Source of the DNA: Nostoc edaphicum CCNP1411
Lineage (GTDB): Bacteria; Cyanobacteriota; Cyanobacteriia; Cyanobacteriales; Nostocaceae
NCBI RefSeq assembly: GCF_014023275.1
Contig: NZ_CP054698.1
Coordinates: forward strand, 4,978,501 to 5,042,500
Direction: 5' to 3'
DNA length: 64,000 nucleotides
In this document: positions 15,456 through 26,600 of the stretch, in pieces
Layout of the letters: each line of letters starts with the position of its first letter
Numbering within the stretch: the first letter of the stretch is position 1
Notes under the pieces: generated by a model
Database searches by the model: none
The model's input: the letters and a program-made list of their open reading frames with translations, nothing else
Told to the model about the DNA's origin: nothing
Translations under genes and position numbers: made by a program

Positions 15456-17294
15456 TCAATGTGTATTTGATTTACATGTTAACTGAAACTGCACTTGGGA
15501 GGGGAAAAAAGAAAGGCTTTACCTTTTAAAATTTACCCCTCTTCTTTTTACCTACTGGTGTTGAGTGAAGTAAAAGTACTTATCTCTTGTAAGTGGTCTT
15601 TTAACCAGAGTTATACCAAATTAAAAAATGTTTGGACGAATAACCCCATCCGCACGACGCGCATCTTCCCAAAGTAAGGGTAGGGTTGGGGAAGCGTATT
15701 ATCTTTGTGTTGCATTCTTTTGTCAAATTGGTATTAGTAGTCCGTCAAATTCATTTTGACGGTTAGAGAGACGCGATAAATCGCCGTCTCTACTCTTAAT
15801 ACACTTACCTGGCGGAGCCAGATAACGAGGAAGATAAAGGGGTTAGGTTTTTGATTATTGAAACGGTGTTTTAGGCGACCAATGATTAGAAGTTAACTTT
15901 ACCTCAATTTCATGAAGTACCTATATTTTCATCGTTTTCCAGTTATTTTACTCAGATAATCTCAGTATAAATAACTACTAATCAATAAAATAATATCCGC
16001 AAAGTTTGGTTTAATCAAACCTTACTGACACTCTTAGATATCGAAATCTTTTTTTTTAGAAGTTTTAGAGTTTAGCATCTTGTTATATATCAATATCATT
16101 AAGCAAAGGTTCAAATGTCTATCTTTTTCTTTGTAATTTTTTTATAAAGGATAAAAATAAGATTATTTAGTCTCTAAATGAAGATTATTTAAAGTGCGTA
16201 AATAATGGCTATAATGAACACACCAGCAAAAAAGATTGAAATGCACAATTGTTTTTATAGGTATACTTGCCAAATACAAAATGCTTGTGAATCAATACTT
16301 TTTTGCCGATAATTTATCTCTTGGTTTAAATCTAAAAAGAAGGTATATTGTCCAATTTTTAGCTACATAATTGGCTAAAAATGATTTTTTTTAACCTCTA
16401 GATAGATGAATACAAAGAATGGAAAAAATCTCTGGGTTGAAATCAAACTATATCGCTAGAGGGAAGATAAAAAATAGGCAAAATTTCATCGTATCTTTAC
16501 GGGAAGTTTAGTGCAAAAGCATGAAACAAAACTAAAATATTATTATCGGCAACAGTCAAGTAACATCATATCTATTTACGGGCTAATTCATCTGTGTGAA
16601 ATTACAGATAATGCTGTAAAAATTTACCAACAGTCTGGGCTATTTACACCCAGTAAACTGAATCTTCTCTTCTTTTTTCTGGTTACTATATTGGCACGTA
16701 AAAGCAATGAGCTTGATCGAGGTAAGCCAAAAATCATAACCGTTCAAGTAGCTCTTAACTTAATGGGTGCAGATGGGTGTTTGTTATGGAGCGATCGCTC
16801 ATTTGCCTACTTCATAGGGGATTATTCACGATCTACAAATACCACTCTAACCTGCGTGTAAGGTAGCATTTCAGCATAATAATGATTCTGAAAGCTTTAT
16901 TTTATGGTGTTGTAGTAGATGTTCTCTCTAAGTGGGTTTGGCGAACTTGCTTAAGAAATAAGGTCAAATGCTTTCAATGGAGAATAACTTTGGAAATCTT
17001 AATTGAGTCAACATTAGGTGTCTCAATTCATCTATCAAATTTCATTCTCAGGCTTTACTCATGCTGTTAGTAGGGTTATTATCTTCACAAGCAACAATGT
17101 GCTTTTTCTGCTGTCACAATCGTAACCAATAAAGTGTAGTTTTTTGATTTTTTTAGAAAATGATGAATCCTTTGACAAAACGAACATTTTTAATATTAAT
17201 GATATGACTTGTTTCCTGAGACAAACTCTGATAATCTTATCGGTTCCCTCTTTACTTAGACTCTTTCGACAATCTAAAATATACAGCAGATAGC
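15456..17294. other. Long AT-rich intergenic region
   Basis: No convincing gene in 1.8 kb. It contains a CCGTCAAAT/ATTTTGACGG palindrome at about 15741-15762 and the dispersed palindrome AGAGACGCGATAAATCGCCG...CTCT at 15767-15791. The longest open stretch is a GTG-started 116-codon frame at 16511-16861 with no recognisable domain; it and the short frame at 16882-17070 are treated as non-coding. Base composition is clearly richer in A+T than the flanking genes. Confidence 0.55.
15767..15791. repeat. Dispersed palindromic repeat (AGAGACGCGAT...)
   Basis: AGAGACG-CGAT-AAATCGCCGTCTCT is nearly palindromic. An inverted copy lies at 32145-32169. Confidence 0.7.
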
Positions 17295-17459
17295 ATGATA
17301 ATGACAAATAAAAAATGGGCCGTTAAACGTATAACAGTCAATCTGGCAACACAAGAAGCGGAAAAACTGGAAAAATATTGCCAACAAACAGGTAGACCCG
17401 CAACCGACGTGATTCGTGAACTGATTAGAAGTTTGCCTGTCTCCGACGACAGCAAATAG
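17295..17459 (+). CDS. Small ribbon-helix-helix (CopG-like) protein, 54 aa
   Basis: ATG 17295 to TAG 17459 encodes 54 residues (a second ATG lies two codons on). The pattern is a basic beta strand (KKWAVKRITVNLATQEAEKL), a helix (LEKYCQQTGR), then PATDVIRELIRSLP, the classic RHH DNA-binding fold in which the strand contacts DNA. It may act as a repressor or an antitoxin; no toxin gene follows. It precedes crtQ by about 280 bp on the same strand, so a link to carotenoid genes is possible but unproven. Confidence 0.7.
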   Translation: MIMTNKKWAVKRITVNLATQEAEKLEKYCQQTGRPATDVIRELIRSLPVSDDSK

Positions 17460-17738
17460 GTAAGAAGATGCTTTAAATACTTATCCAGATAACTACTTTG
17501 CCACCAAAAAATAGCTATGATACTTTTTTGAGTCTGCCGCTATGACAAGAGTTTGTCTAGCTGATACAGACGCGAGAAAAACGCGTCTGGTTATTTATTC
17601 GGGACTAAAAGAAGCGAACAAAGAGGTTTTAGTATCGACATTGCCATCCCTTAATATGCTGGTGGAGTTGATATTAAGTAGCAAATTCCGACCCCAACCC
17701 AGTTACAATCTGTAAAGAAACTGAAAAGGAACGACGGA

Positions 17739-19178
17739 ATGCGCGTTGCAATCGTAGGTGCGGGACTGGCTGGACTAGCAACCGCAGTAGATCTAGCTGA
17801 TGCTGGTTGTGAAGTAGAGATTTTTGAGTCTCGTCCGTTTGTGGGTGGTAAAGTTGGCAGTTGGGTTGATGGAGATGGCAACCATCTAGAAATGGGGTTG
17901 CATGTATTTTTCGGGTGCTACTACCAACTTTTTGACTTGATGAAGAAAGTGGGGGTGTTAGAAAACTTACGCCTCAAAGAACATACCCACACTTTTATTA
18001 ATAAAGGGGGGCGCACTGGTGCTTTGGATTTTCGCTTCCTTACAGGTGCGCCTTTCAATGGCTTAAAGGCATTTTTTACAACTTCTCAACTATCGTTGCA
18101 GGATAAACTGCAAAATGCGATCGCTTTGGGTACTAGTCCGATAGTTCGCGGATTGGTAGACTTTAATGGGGCGATGAAAACCATCCGCAATTTAGATAAA
18201 GTTAGCTTTGCCGACTGGTTCCGCAGTCACGGTGGGAGCAATGGCAGTATTAAGCGTATGTGGAACCCAATTGCCTATGCATTGGGATTTATTGATTGCG
18301 AAAATATGTCTGCCCGTTGTATGTTAACCATATTCCAGCTATTTGCAGTTAGAACTGAAGCTTCAGTTTTGCGAATGCTGGAAGGTTCTCCATCTGAATA
18401 TTTACACAAGCCCATTCTGGAATATCTGGAAGCTAGAGGCACCAAAATTTACACGCGCCGACAAGTTCGGGAAATTCAGTTTACAGAGTCAGACAAACAA
18501 ACCCGCGTCACTGGTATAGTAGTTGCCCAAGGTGATACAGTGGAAAATATCACCGCTGATGCTTACGTTTTTGCCTGTGATGTTCCAGGAATCCAACGCA
18601 TCCTACCCCACGAGTGGCGTAAGTGGTCAGAATTTGACAATATTTACAAACTGGATGCAGTGCCAGTAGCTACAGTGCAGTTACGCTTCGATGGTTGGGT
18701 AACAGAACTGAACGATGGAAGGGAACGTAAACAGCTAAATCATGCGGCTGGAATCGATAATTTACTTTACACAGCCGATGCTGACTTTTCTTGTTTTGCC
18801 GATTTGGCGTTGACTAGCCCTGCTGATTATTATCGCCCAGGACAGGGGTCTTTGTTACAACTAGTGCTGACACCGGGAGATCCGTTTATTGCACAAAGTA
18901 ATGAAGCGATCGCACAGCATGTCCTCAAGCAAGTTCATGAACTGTTTCCCTCGTCGCGGGAACTAAATATGACTTGGTACAGCGTGGTAAAACTTGCTCA
19001 ATCTCTCTACCGAGAAGCACCAGGGATGGATGCGTACCGTCCCAACCAAAAAACACCAGTAGATAATTTCTTCCTTGCAGGGAGTTATACTCAGCAAGAC
19101 TACATCGACAGCATGGAAGGAGCCACTATTTCTGGACGGCGTGCGGCCAAGGTGATTTTGGAGAGTTTGAAGAATTGA
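17739..19178 (+). CDS. crtQ: Zeta-carotene desaturase (plant type)
   Basis: This FAD-dependent enzyme converts 9,9'-di-cis-zeta-carotene through neurosporene to pro-lycopene in carotenoid synthesis, at the thylakoid or plasma membrane. The 479 residues begin with the dinucleotide-binding motif [20 protein letters not shown] (residues 3-22), then [33 protein letters not shown] distinguishes it from phytoene desaturase. The C-terminus has [20 protein letters not shown], the second FAD-binding motif. Length and motifs match cyanobacterial CrtQ/Zds rather than bacterial CrtI. AAGGAACGACGGA precedes the ATG. The SRPBCC gene follows 129 bp downstream in the same direction. Confidence 0.95.
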   Translation: MRVAIVGAGLAGLATAVDLADAGCEVEIFESRPFVGGKVGSWVDGDGNHLEMGLHVFFGCYYQLFDLMKKVGVLENLRLKEHTHTFINKGGRTGALDFRFLTGAPFNGLKAFFTTSQLSLQDKLQNAIALGTSPIVRGLVDFNGAMKTIRNLDKVSFADWFRSHGGSNGSIKRMWNPIAYALGFIDCENMSARCMLTIFQLFAVRTEASVLRMLEGSPSEYLHKPILEYLEARGTKIYTRRQVREIQFTESDKQTRVTGIVVAQGDTVENITADAYVFACDVPGIQRILPHEWRKWSEFDNIYKLDAVPVATVQLRFDGWVTELNDGRERKQLNHAAGIDNLLYTADADFSCFADLALTSPADYYRPGQGSLLQLVLTPGDPFIAQSNEAIAQHVLKQVHELFPSSRELNMTWYSVVKLAQSLYREAPGMDAYRPNQKTPVDNFFLAGSYTQQDYIDSMEGATISGRRAAKVILESLKN

Positions 19179-19184
19179 TATAGA

Positions 19185-19303
19185 CACGGAGTAGCTTGCC
19201 ACAGGCTACCGCGTTCGCGTAAAGGGAAGGGCGCAAAGGGCCCGGGCCCGTACTCCTGCAAACAAGCAAGCTACGCAAAGCGTCTCGTAGAGAAGGAAAA
19301 ACA
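19185..19303. repeat. Dispersed repeats between crtQ and the SRPBCC gene
   Basis: AGGCTACCGCGTTCGCGTAA, GGGCCCGGGCCC and GCTACGCAAAGCGTCTCGTA-type units fill the gap. The last is another member of the GCGTCTCGTAGAGA family. Confidence 0.65.
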
Positions 19304-19307
19304 GATC

Positions 19308-19751
19308 ATGTCAGATTGGTTAGAGCATACTGTGCAGGTAGAAGTAGAAGTTCCTATAGATTTAGTATGGAGCCTCTGGTCTGATTTAGAGCAAATGCCT
19401 CGGTGGATGAAATGGATTGATTCGGTGAAAATTCCGCCAGATAATCCAGATATATCTCTTTGGAAATTAAAAACTGGCAGTCTAGAATTTAATTGGCAAT
19501 CCCGAATTCTTAAAGTTATTCCCAATCAAATTATCCAATGGGAATCGATTGATGGTTTGCCCAATCAAGGAGCAATTCGTTTTTACGATCGCCACAATAG
19601 TAGCATTGTTAAAATGACAATTTCCTACGCCATCCCCGGCATTATTGGCAAAATTATGGATAACTTATTTTTGGGACGGATAGTTGAATCGACGATTCAA
19701 GCTGATTTGGAAAGGTTTAAAGAATATGCGCTGAATGTTAAAGCTAATTGA
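19308..19751 (+). CDS. SRPBCC (START-like) family protein
   Basis: A 147-residue protein with the polyketide cyclase/dehydrase type START fold: an N-terminal strand (HTVQVEVEVPIDLVWSLWSD), the motif LEQMPRWMKWIDSVKI, beta strands around FNWQSRILKVIPNQIIQWES, and a C-terminal amphipathic helix that closes the hydrophobic pocket. Such proteins bind lipids or other hydrophobic ligands. In several cyanobacteria a gene of this kind follows crtQ, so a role with carotenoids is plausible but not shown by the sequence. Confidence 0.88.
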   Translation: MSDWLEHTVQVEVEVPIDLVWSLWSDLEQMPRWMKWIDSVKIPPDNPDISLWKLKTGSLEFNWQSRILKVIPNQIIQWESIDGLPNQGAIRFYDRHNSSIVKMTISYAIPGIIGKIMDNLFLGRIVESTIQADLERFKEYALNVKAN

Positions 19752-19899
19752 TACAGGATTGATATTAATACTTGTCGGTTAGGGGGAAAAGGGGAATGGG
19801 AAAGGGGAAAGAAAAAACTTTTAACCCAAACCCAGTAACCTTTTCCCCCAACTAAATTCCAGTTTAAAATTCAAAATTCCAGCAGTATTGGGATTGATG

Positions 19900-20961
19900 T
19901 TAGGCTACTTGCTGTGGCTGAGATTTCACTAATTCTCCAGGAGCAAATACTCCATTCTCTGTAATGATTGCTGTAATCAACTCAGCCGGAGTGACATCAA
20001 AAGCTGGGTTGTAAAAATCTACACCCGCAGGTGTGAGAATGGTATCACCAACTTGATAGATTTCTGTTGGTTCGCGTTCTTCAATGGGAATTTTGCTGCC
20101 ATCGGCTAATTCAAAATCAACGGTGGAAAGGGGTGCAGCGACAAAGAAGGGTATATTATGTGCTTTAGCTGCGATCGCTACACTATATGTACCAATTTTA
20201 TTGGCAGTGTCACCATTAGCGGCAATTCGATCAGCACCCACAACTACAGCATGAATCAAACCTTGTTTCATGCAATGGGCTGCCATATTATCAGTAATTA
20301 ATGTCACAGGAATACCTTCTTGGACACATTCCCAAGTGGTGAGTTTTGCGCCTTGTAAGCGGGGACGGGTTTCATCGGCAAATAAACGCTCCAAACGTCC
20401 TTCCCTCCAAGCAGAACGCACAACACCCAAAGCAGTGCCATAACCAGCAGTAGCTAGTGCCCCAGCGTTGCAATGGGTAAGCAGCGTCAGCTTTTCTGGG
20501 GTAGTGGGCAAGACTGTCAAACCATTGTCACCAATTGCTTGACAGGTTTGCAAATCTTCAGCGTTAATAGCTTGGGCTGTTTGGAACAGGGTTTGCTTGA
20601 TGTCTTCTACTGTTCCCAAAGTTTCGTAGGCGGCTTTGATCATCCGACTAATTGCCCAAAATAAATTTACCGCTGTTGGCCGGGTAGAACGCAACAACTG
20701 GGCTACTTTATCTAAGTTTTGCAGAAATTCGTGGCGATCGCTTGTTTCAATTTCCCTTGCACCAAGATACATTCCATAAGCCGCAGCCACACCAATTGCA
20801 GGTGCACCTCGCACAATCATGGTTTTAATCGCCCGCGCCATATCTTCACTGCGGTGAATTTCCACAAATGTATATTCGTTAGGTAAGCGAGTTTGGTCAA
20901 TTAGTGACACTGAGTTGTTGTGCCAAATAACGGGATAAACTTGGTTTGGGGAAGGTGTCAT
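19900..20961 (-). CDS. mtnA: S-methyl-5-thioribose-1-phosphate isomerase
   Basis: This cytoplasmic enzyme of methionine salvage converts methylthioribose-1-phosphate to methylthioribulose-1-phosphate. The 353 residues match the eIF2B-related MtnA family: [20 protein letters not shown] near residue 50, [31 protein letters not shown] with the catalytic Cys, and [20 protein letters not shown] with the catalytic Asp. [13 protein letters not shown] and [17 protein letters not shown] complete the family pattern. The gene stands alone; no other salvage genes are adjacent. Confidence 0.95.
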   Translation of the reverse strand: MTPSPNQVYPVIWHNNSVSLIDQTRLPNEYTFVEIHRSEDMARAIKTMIVRGAPAIGVAAAYGMYLGAREIETSDRHEFLQNLDKVAQLLRSTRPTAVNLFWAISRMIKAAYETLGTVEDIKQTLFQTAQAINAEDLQTCQAIGDNGLTVLPTTPEKLTLLTHCNAGALATAGYGTALGVVRSAWREGRLERLFADETRPRLQGAKLTTWECVQEGIPVTLITDNMAAHCMKQGLIHAVVVGADRIAANGDTANKIGTYSVAIAAKAHNIPFFVAAPLSTVDFELADGSKIPIEEREPTEIYQVGDTILTPAGVDFYNPAFDVTPAELITAIITENGVFAPGELVKSQPQQVA

Positions 20962-21022
20962 AGGAAGGTATTGGTATTGGGGATAGATTGAGCATTCTCA
21001 CCTTTTCTTCCCAATTTTGGGG

Positions 21023-23068
21023 CTATTTGGGAAAGTAGGCAATAATCATGGCAACTTCAGGATGATTGCGAGCGATCGCTTCTGGTATTCGACCAAAAAG
21101 TGAAACTAGCTGAGTTTTCTGCTCAACAGACCCGTTTAACACTAGCAGATCGTTGGTTTTGAGTAAACGAGAAACTTGCTGCACAAAATTGCCCCGCACT
21201 TTTTGAATGGGTGTATCTTCTGGCAATCCGGCATTAGTCAAATCGATATCTACTCCTTGTTTTGTGACAACTTGCAAAAGTTGTACGGTAGCTTTGAGTT
21301 CTGTTGCCAAACTTTTGACTAATTGAATACTCTCTCCAAAAGAACTAGCATAAGTTTGCTGGGTGGTGAAAGCTAGAAAGACTCGTGTTGTATGCTCAAT
21401 TGGCAACGGGAATCGAGTTACCAAAACAGGCACTGTACTGCGATTTACAATCTTGTCAATAACACCACCAAAGAGATTTTCCTGATAAGTAGAGTAACCT
21501 TTCCAGCCGCAGACAATCACACTGGCCTGCTTTTCTTCTGCTACACGAGCAATTCCCTTATCAATTGATTCGTCAATCCGACCAATGGGACTAACATTGA
21601 CCACGGCAGCATGGGCAATCATTTCTGCGGTTGATAATAATTGGCTTTGTCTGGCTTTGTCCCCTGGAGAAATGGGGGAACTTTGTTCTAGTAAAATATG
21701 GAGTGGCAATAAAGTACCATCTGCTGATTTTGTTAGGAGTATTGCCAACTTGAGTAGGTTATCTTCAGTGCTGGGATTGGCAACTGGTACTAAAACGCGA
21801 TCGCCTAGATTTCCTAGCTGATGACTTTGAATACTAGCCTCTCCTGGCCTGATTTTTTTCCCCCACCGATCTGTCACCCAAGGAGAAGCAATGCAGGTAA
21901 CTAAAATCATGGCGATCGTGCCATTCACTGTTAACTGATCGACCAACTCGATTTTGTAAGCAACGGTGATTGCAGCTAGGGTAGAGGCTGCCTGAGCTAC
22001 TGATAGCCCAAACATCAACATGATATTGTCAAAATTGAATCCGAACAATTTACCTGAACCCCATGCAGGTATGAACTTGGCAATAATCGCAACAGTTACC
22101 ATGACAGCGGATACTACGAGCGATCGCGGTTCTTGAATCAGAATCAGGGGATTCACCAACATTCCCACAGAAATCAAGAAAAAGGGTACAAACAATGTAT
22201 TCCCAATAAATTGAATCCGATTCATTAGAGGGCTAAGTTGGGGAATTAGCTGGGTAATAGCAACTCCAGCTAAAAAAGCGCCAATAATCGGCTCAATTTG
22301 GATTAATTCTGCCCCATAGGAAACCACAAACAGGGTAGCTAAAACAAAGGTAAACTCTGCCCCTTCATCGTGTCCAAACCGCTGAAAGAACCAGCGACCG
22401 AGACGAGGTAGACCCCATAGTGTCAGAAATGTGTAGATAATTAGTGAAGGAATCAGGAATAACCAAAACTGTAGGCTTAAGCTGCCTTGATGCGCTCTCA
22501 CTACCACCGCTAAAACCAAAAGTGCTAAAACATTGGTGATTAATGTGCCTCCGAGAGTGGTAGTTAATGTCTGAGAGCGCATAATTCCCAATTTACTGAC
22601 TATCGGTAGTGCTAGTAGCGTATGGGAAGCAAAACAAGAAGCAACTAAAATGGCAGGTAATACACCATAGCCAATGGCCATCATGGCTGCGGTACCTAAT
22701 ACCATCGGCACACCAAAGGTAGCTAATCCGAATATGACTGCTTTATCAGCGTTATATTTCAGATCATCCAAGCTAGTTTCCAGTCCTGCCATAAACATGA
22801 GAAATAGCAAACCAACTGTACCCAAAAGCACAATTGTATTATCTCGTGCCAATAATCCCAGTCCATTGGGCCCGACTACAACACCGGCCAAAATTAATCC
22901 GACAATACCCGGCAGGTTGATTTTTTCAAATAGCAGGGGCGCAATTAACATAATCCCCAACATCATCAGAAAAATCGGTACTGGTTCTTTAATTGGTGTA
23001 GATAATACAGAAGCTAGAAAAAAATTTGTCATACTCTGCTCTAGAGTTGCGTTAACATCTGATTTCAT
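21023..23068 (-). CDS. CPA2-type cation/proton antiporter with UspA-like domain
   Basis: A 681-residue protein. Residues about 30-410 form a 12-13 helix Na+/H+ exchanger domain (GLILAGVVVGPNGLGLLARD, then LLFLMFMAGLETSLDDLKYN, AFLAGVAITQL). The C-terminal 270 residues are soluble and contain two universal-stress-like units (LVPVANPSTEDNLLKLAILL and IVNRSTVPVLVTRFP). There is no KTN/RCK nucleotide-binding domain, unlike KefB/KefC. It probably exchanges Na+ or K+ for H+ across the plasma membrane. Met1 or Met13 (MTNFFLASVL) could be the start. No operon partner is visible. Confidence 0.9.
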   Translation of the reverse strand: MKSDVNATLEQSMTNFFLASVLSTPIKEPVPIFLMMLGIMLIAPLLFEKINLPGIVGLILAGVVVGPNGLGLLARDNTIVLLGTVGLLFLMFMAGLETSLDDLKYNADKAVIFGLATFGVPMVLGTAAMMAIGYGVLPAILVASCFASHTLLALPIVSKLGIMRSQTLTTTLGGTLITNVLALLVLAVVVRAHQGSLSLQFWLFLIPSLIIYTFLTLWGLPRLGRWFFQRFGHDEGAEFTFVLATLFVVSYGAELIQIEPIIGAFLAGVAITQLIPQLSPLMNRIQFIGNTLFVPFFLISVGMLVNPLILIQEPRSLVVSAVMVTVAIIAKFIPAWGSGKLFGFNFDNIMLMFGLSVAQAASTLAAITVAYKIELVDQLTVNGTIAMILVTCIASPWVTDRWGKKIRPGEASIQSHQLGNLGDRVLVPVANPSTEDNLLKLAILLTKSADGTLLPLHILLEQSSPISPGDKARQSQLLSTAEMIAHAAVVNVSPIGRIDESIDKGIARVAEEKQASVIVCGWKGYSTYQENLFGGVIDKIVNRSTVPVLVTRFPLPIEHTTRVFLAFTTQQTYASSFGESIQLVKSLATELKATVQLLQVVTKQGVDIDLTNAGLPEDTPIQKVRGNFVQQVSRLLKTNDLLVLNGSVEQKTQLVSLFGRIPEAIARNHPEVAMIIAYFPK

Positions 23069-23656
23069 CCGAGAGCGTTAATGGGACGAAGCCCAATGTA
23101 GGCACGCTCATACTTTGGCAATAGATTTAATATTGTTTGATATGGCCATGTTGCATAACTAGCATAAATATTTTTAAATTAATAGTGGTAAATGCTAGCA
23201 CAGTACGGCGAAAATAAATCACTCATTTCAAATGTCTGAAACCCTTGCAAAAATGGTAATTACGTTAACGATCAAGCGTCCGTAGGAGCATCATTACGAA
23301 TTACGGATTATGAATTACGCAAAGCAGTACTAGCGACTTAACTCTATACTGCTTAGTATTTATATGCAATACACTGTGGTAAGAAAAAGTATCTACGGCG
23401 TGTTTTCAAAGTTGCGTGGATGTTCAATTGTGTATTCAATCACTCGTAGCAGTATTGGTTGACAACCTTGAACGAGCGAAATCCAAAATCCACAATTGTA
23501 AATCAAAAATGGTATTAGAAATTCCTAAGCATTTGGATTTTCTAATTATGGCAAGGTGATACTAGTACTTTTTTAAGCTAGTTTTGAGGGTTTGTAGTAA
23601 AGACTTTAGTCCTTACTACGAACTTGATTATCTATCAATTGAAAGTTGACAGAGTA
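23069..23656. other. Intergenic region with dispersed repeats
   Basis: No gene. ATTACGAATTACGGATTATG-type repeats occur near 23260-23325. The palindrome GTAGTAAAGACT/AGTCCTTACTAC (23594-23619) lies just after the stop of the RTX gene on the minus strand and could serve as its terminator. Confidence 0.55.
23594..23619 (-). terminator. Palindromic repeat, possible terminator of the RTX gene
   Basis: A 12-bp stem with one mismatch and a 2-nt loop lies 38 bp beyond the RTX gene stop. The element resembles a common dispersed cyanobacterial repeat, so a terminator role is inferred from position. Confidence 0.4.
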
Positions 23657-26600
23657 CTAGGCAATCAGACTAAAATTGCTACTACTGAGAGTAATATCAG
23701 AATTTCCTAAACGGGCAAATTCAAACACTGTTCCTGTACCCAGAACGTTGCCATCTTGGTTATAGAATAGGCTACCACTACTTTGGCTAAAGACAATACG
23801 CGCATTACTAGCGTTGACGAATTGATTACCAGTGACAACTGCAAAGTCAGTTAAAGCCTGACCTGCACTATTAGTAACAGCATTAAAGGTGGTTTTACTC
23901 AGCACAATCTGGTCTTGTCCGGCTTGAAAATCGGTGATGTAATCAACACCTAAGCTTGTGTTAAATACACCATTGCTTTGGAACAGATATTTATCATTAC
24001 CAACTCCACCTGTAAGAGTATCATTACCATTGCCTCCTCCAAGAGTGTCATTTCCGTCACCGCCAATCAGAGTGTTATTCAGTGTATTACCAGTGAGAAT
24101 ATCATTGCCTGTGCCACCCGTTGCATTTTCAATAACGTTATTGGCAGAGAGAATGAGTTTGAGATTGCTATTAACTGTTTGCGTGGTAGTGACACCTAGA
24201 TTTAGGTTGACAGCAGATGTAGTCCCGCCAAAGTTAATAGTATCAGTACCACCGGTTGAGGTTTCTGTAATTGTGTCGGTTCCCAAGGTACTATTAGCTA
24301 TGAAAGAATAGGTATCATTTCCTGTTAACCCTTGGAGTTGGTCATTTCCGCCACCGCCAATCAAGGTGTTATTGAGTGTATTACCAGTAAGAGTGTCATT
24401 GCCTGTGCCACCTGTTGCATTTTCAATAACGTTATTGGCAGAGAGAATCAGTTTGAGATTACTATTAACCGTTTGTGAGGTGGTTAAACCTAGATTTAGG
24501 TTGACGGCAACTGTAGTACCGCTAAAGTTAATAGTATCAGTACCACCGGTTGAGGTTTCTGTAATTGTGTCGGTTCCCAAGGCACTATTAGCTATGAAAG
24601 AATAGGTATCATTTCCTGTTAACCCTTGGAGTTGGTCATTTCCGCCACTGCCAATCAGATTGTTATTGAGTGTATTACCAGTGAGAGTGTCATTGCCTGT
24701 GCCACCTGTTGCATTTTCAATAACGTTATTGGCAGAGAGAATCAGTTTGAGATTACTATTAATCGTTTGCGTGGTAGTGACACCTAGATTTAGGTTGACA
24801 GCAGATGTAGTACCGCTCAAGTCAATAGTATCAGTACCATCTGTTGTGGTTTCTATAATTGTGTCAGTTCCCAAGGCAGTATTAGCGAGGAAAGAATAAG
24901 TATCATTCCCGGCACCACCATACAAGGTATCATTGCCAGCACCACCTAATAATCTGTCGTTTCCTTGTTCCCCGAACAAACGGTCATTCCCGCCATCGCC
25001 TTGCAGGGTATCGTTACCGAAACCACCAAACAAATCATCATTGTAAGCAGTTCCTATAACGTTGTTATCTACAACTGCACTGTTGAAAATCAAATCACTC
25101 ACTTGTAATTGGCTTTTGCTAATGCCATTGAGTTTCAATCGATAATAATAATCGCCATCTAATACTCGATATCTGACGCTAATGATGACGTTACCATCGG
25201 TATCATTAGTTGTCAGCAATAACAGATTATTGAAGTCACTGATGCCTAGAGTTCTCAGATCTATTTTGTCTTGTCCTTTCTGAAAATCTGTGACGATATC
25301 TTGCTCTTTGGCACCGATAGAATTATTAAAGTACTCGAAGACAAATTCATCATTCCCGGCACCACCATACAAGGTATCATTGCCAGCACCACCTAATAAT
25401 CTGTCGTTTCCTTGTTCCCCGAACAAACGGTCATTCCCGCCATCGCCTTGCAGGGTATCGTTACCGAAACCACCAAACAAATCATCATTGTAAGCAGTTC
25501 CTATAACGTTGTTATCTACAACTGCACTGTTGAAAATCAAATCACTCACTTGTAATTGGCTTTTGCTAATGCCATTGAGTTTCAATCGATAATAATAATC
25601 GCCATCTAATACTCGATATCTGACGCTAATGATGACGTTACCATCGGTATCATTAGTTGTCAGCAATAACAGATTATTGAAGTCACTGATGCCTAGAGTT
25701 CTCAGATCTATTTTGTCTTGTCCTTTCTGAAAATCTGTGACGATATCTTGCTCTTTGGCACCGATAGAATTATTAAAGTACTCGAAGACAAATTCATCAT
25801 TCCCGGCACCACCATACAAGGTATCATTGCCAGCACCACCTAATAATCTGTCATTTCCTTGTTCCCCGAACAAACGGTCATTCCCGCCATCGCCTTGCAG
25901 GGTATCGTTACCGAAACCACCAAACAAATCATCATTGTAAGCAGTTCCTATAACGTTGTTATCTACAACTGCACTGTTGAAAATCAAATCACTCACTTGT
26001 AATTGGCTTTTGCTAATGCCATTGAGTTTCAATCGATAATAATAATCGCCATCTAATACTCGATATCTGACGCTAATGATGACGTTACCATCGGTATCAT
26101 TAGTTGTCAGCAATAACAGATTATTGAAGTCACTGATGCCTAGAGTTCTCAGATCTATTTTGTCTTGTCCTTTCTGAAAATCTGTGACGATATCTTGCTC
26201 TTTGGCACCGATAGAATTATTAAAGTACTCGAAGACAAATTCATCATTCCCGGCACCACCATACAAGGTATCATTGCCAGCACCACCTAATAATCTGTCG
26301 TTTCCTTGTTCCCCGAACAAACGGTCATTCCCGCCATCGCCTTGCAGGGTATCGTTACCGAAACCACCAAACAAATCATCATTGTAAGCAGTTCCTATAA
26401 CGTTGTTATCTACAACTGCACTGTTGAAAATCAAATCACTCACTTGTAATTGGCTTTTGCTAATGCCATTGAGTTTCAATCGATAATAATAATCGCCATC
26501 TAATACTCGATATCTGACGCTAATGATGACGTTACCATCGGTATCATTAGTTGTCAGCAATAACAGATTATTGAAGTCACTGATGCCTAGAGTTCTCAGA

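Noticed and set aside
15495..15677. 60-codon ORF
   Set aside because: Lies between hairpins and dispersed repeats with no protein-like features.
16511..17070. ORFs of 116 and 62 codons in the long AT-rich gap
   Set aside because: No recognisable domain or ribosome-binding site; composition like the surrounding non-coding DNA. Kept only as part of the gap description.
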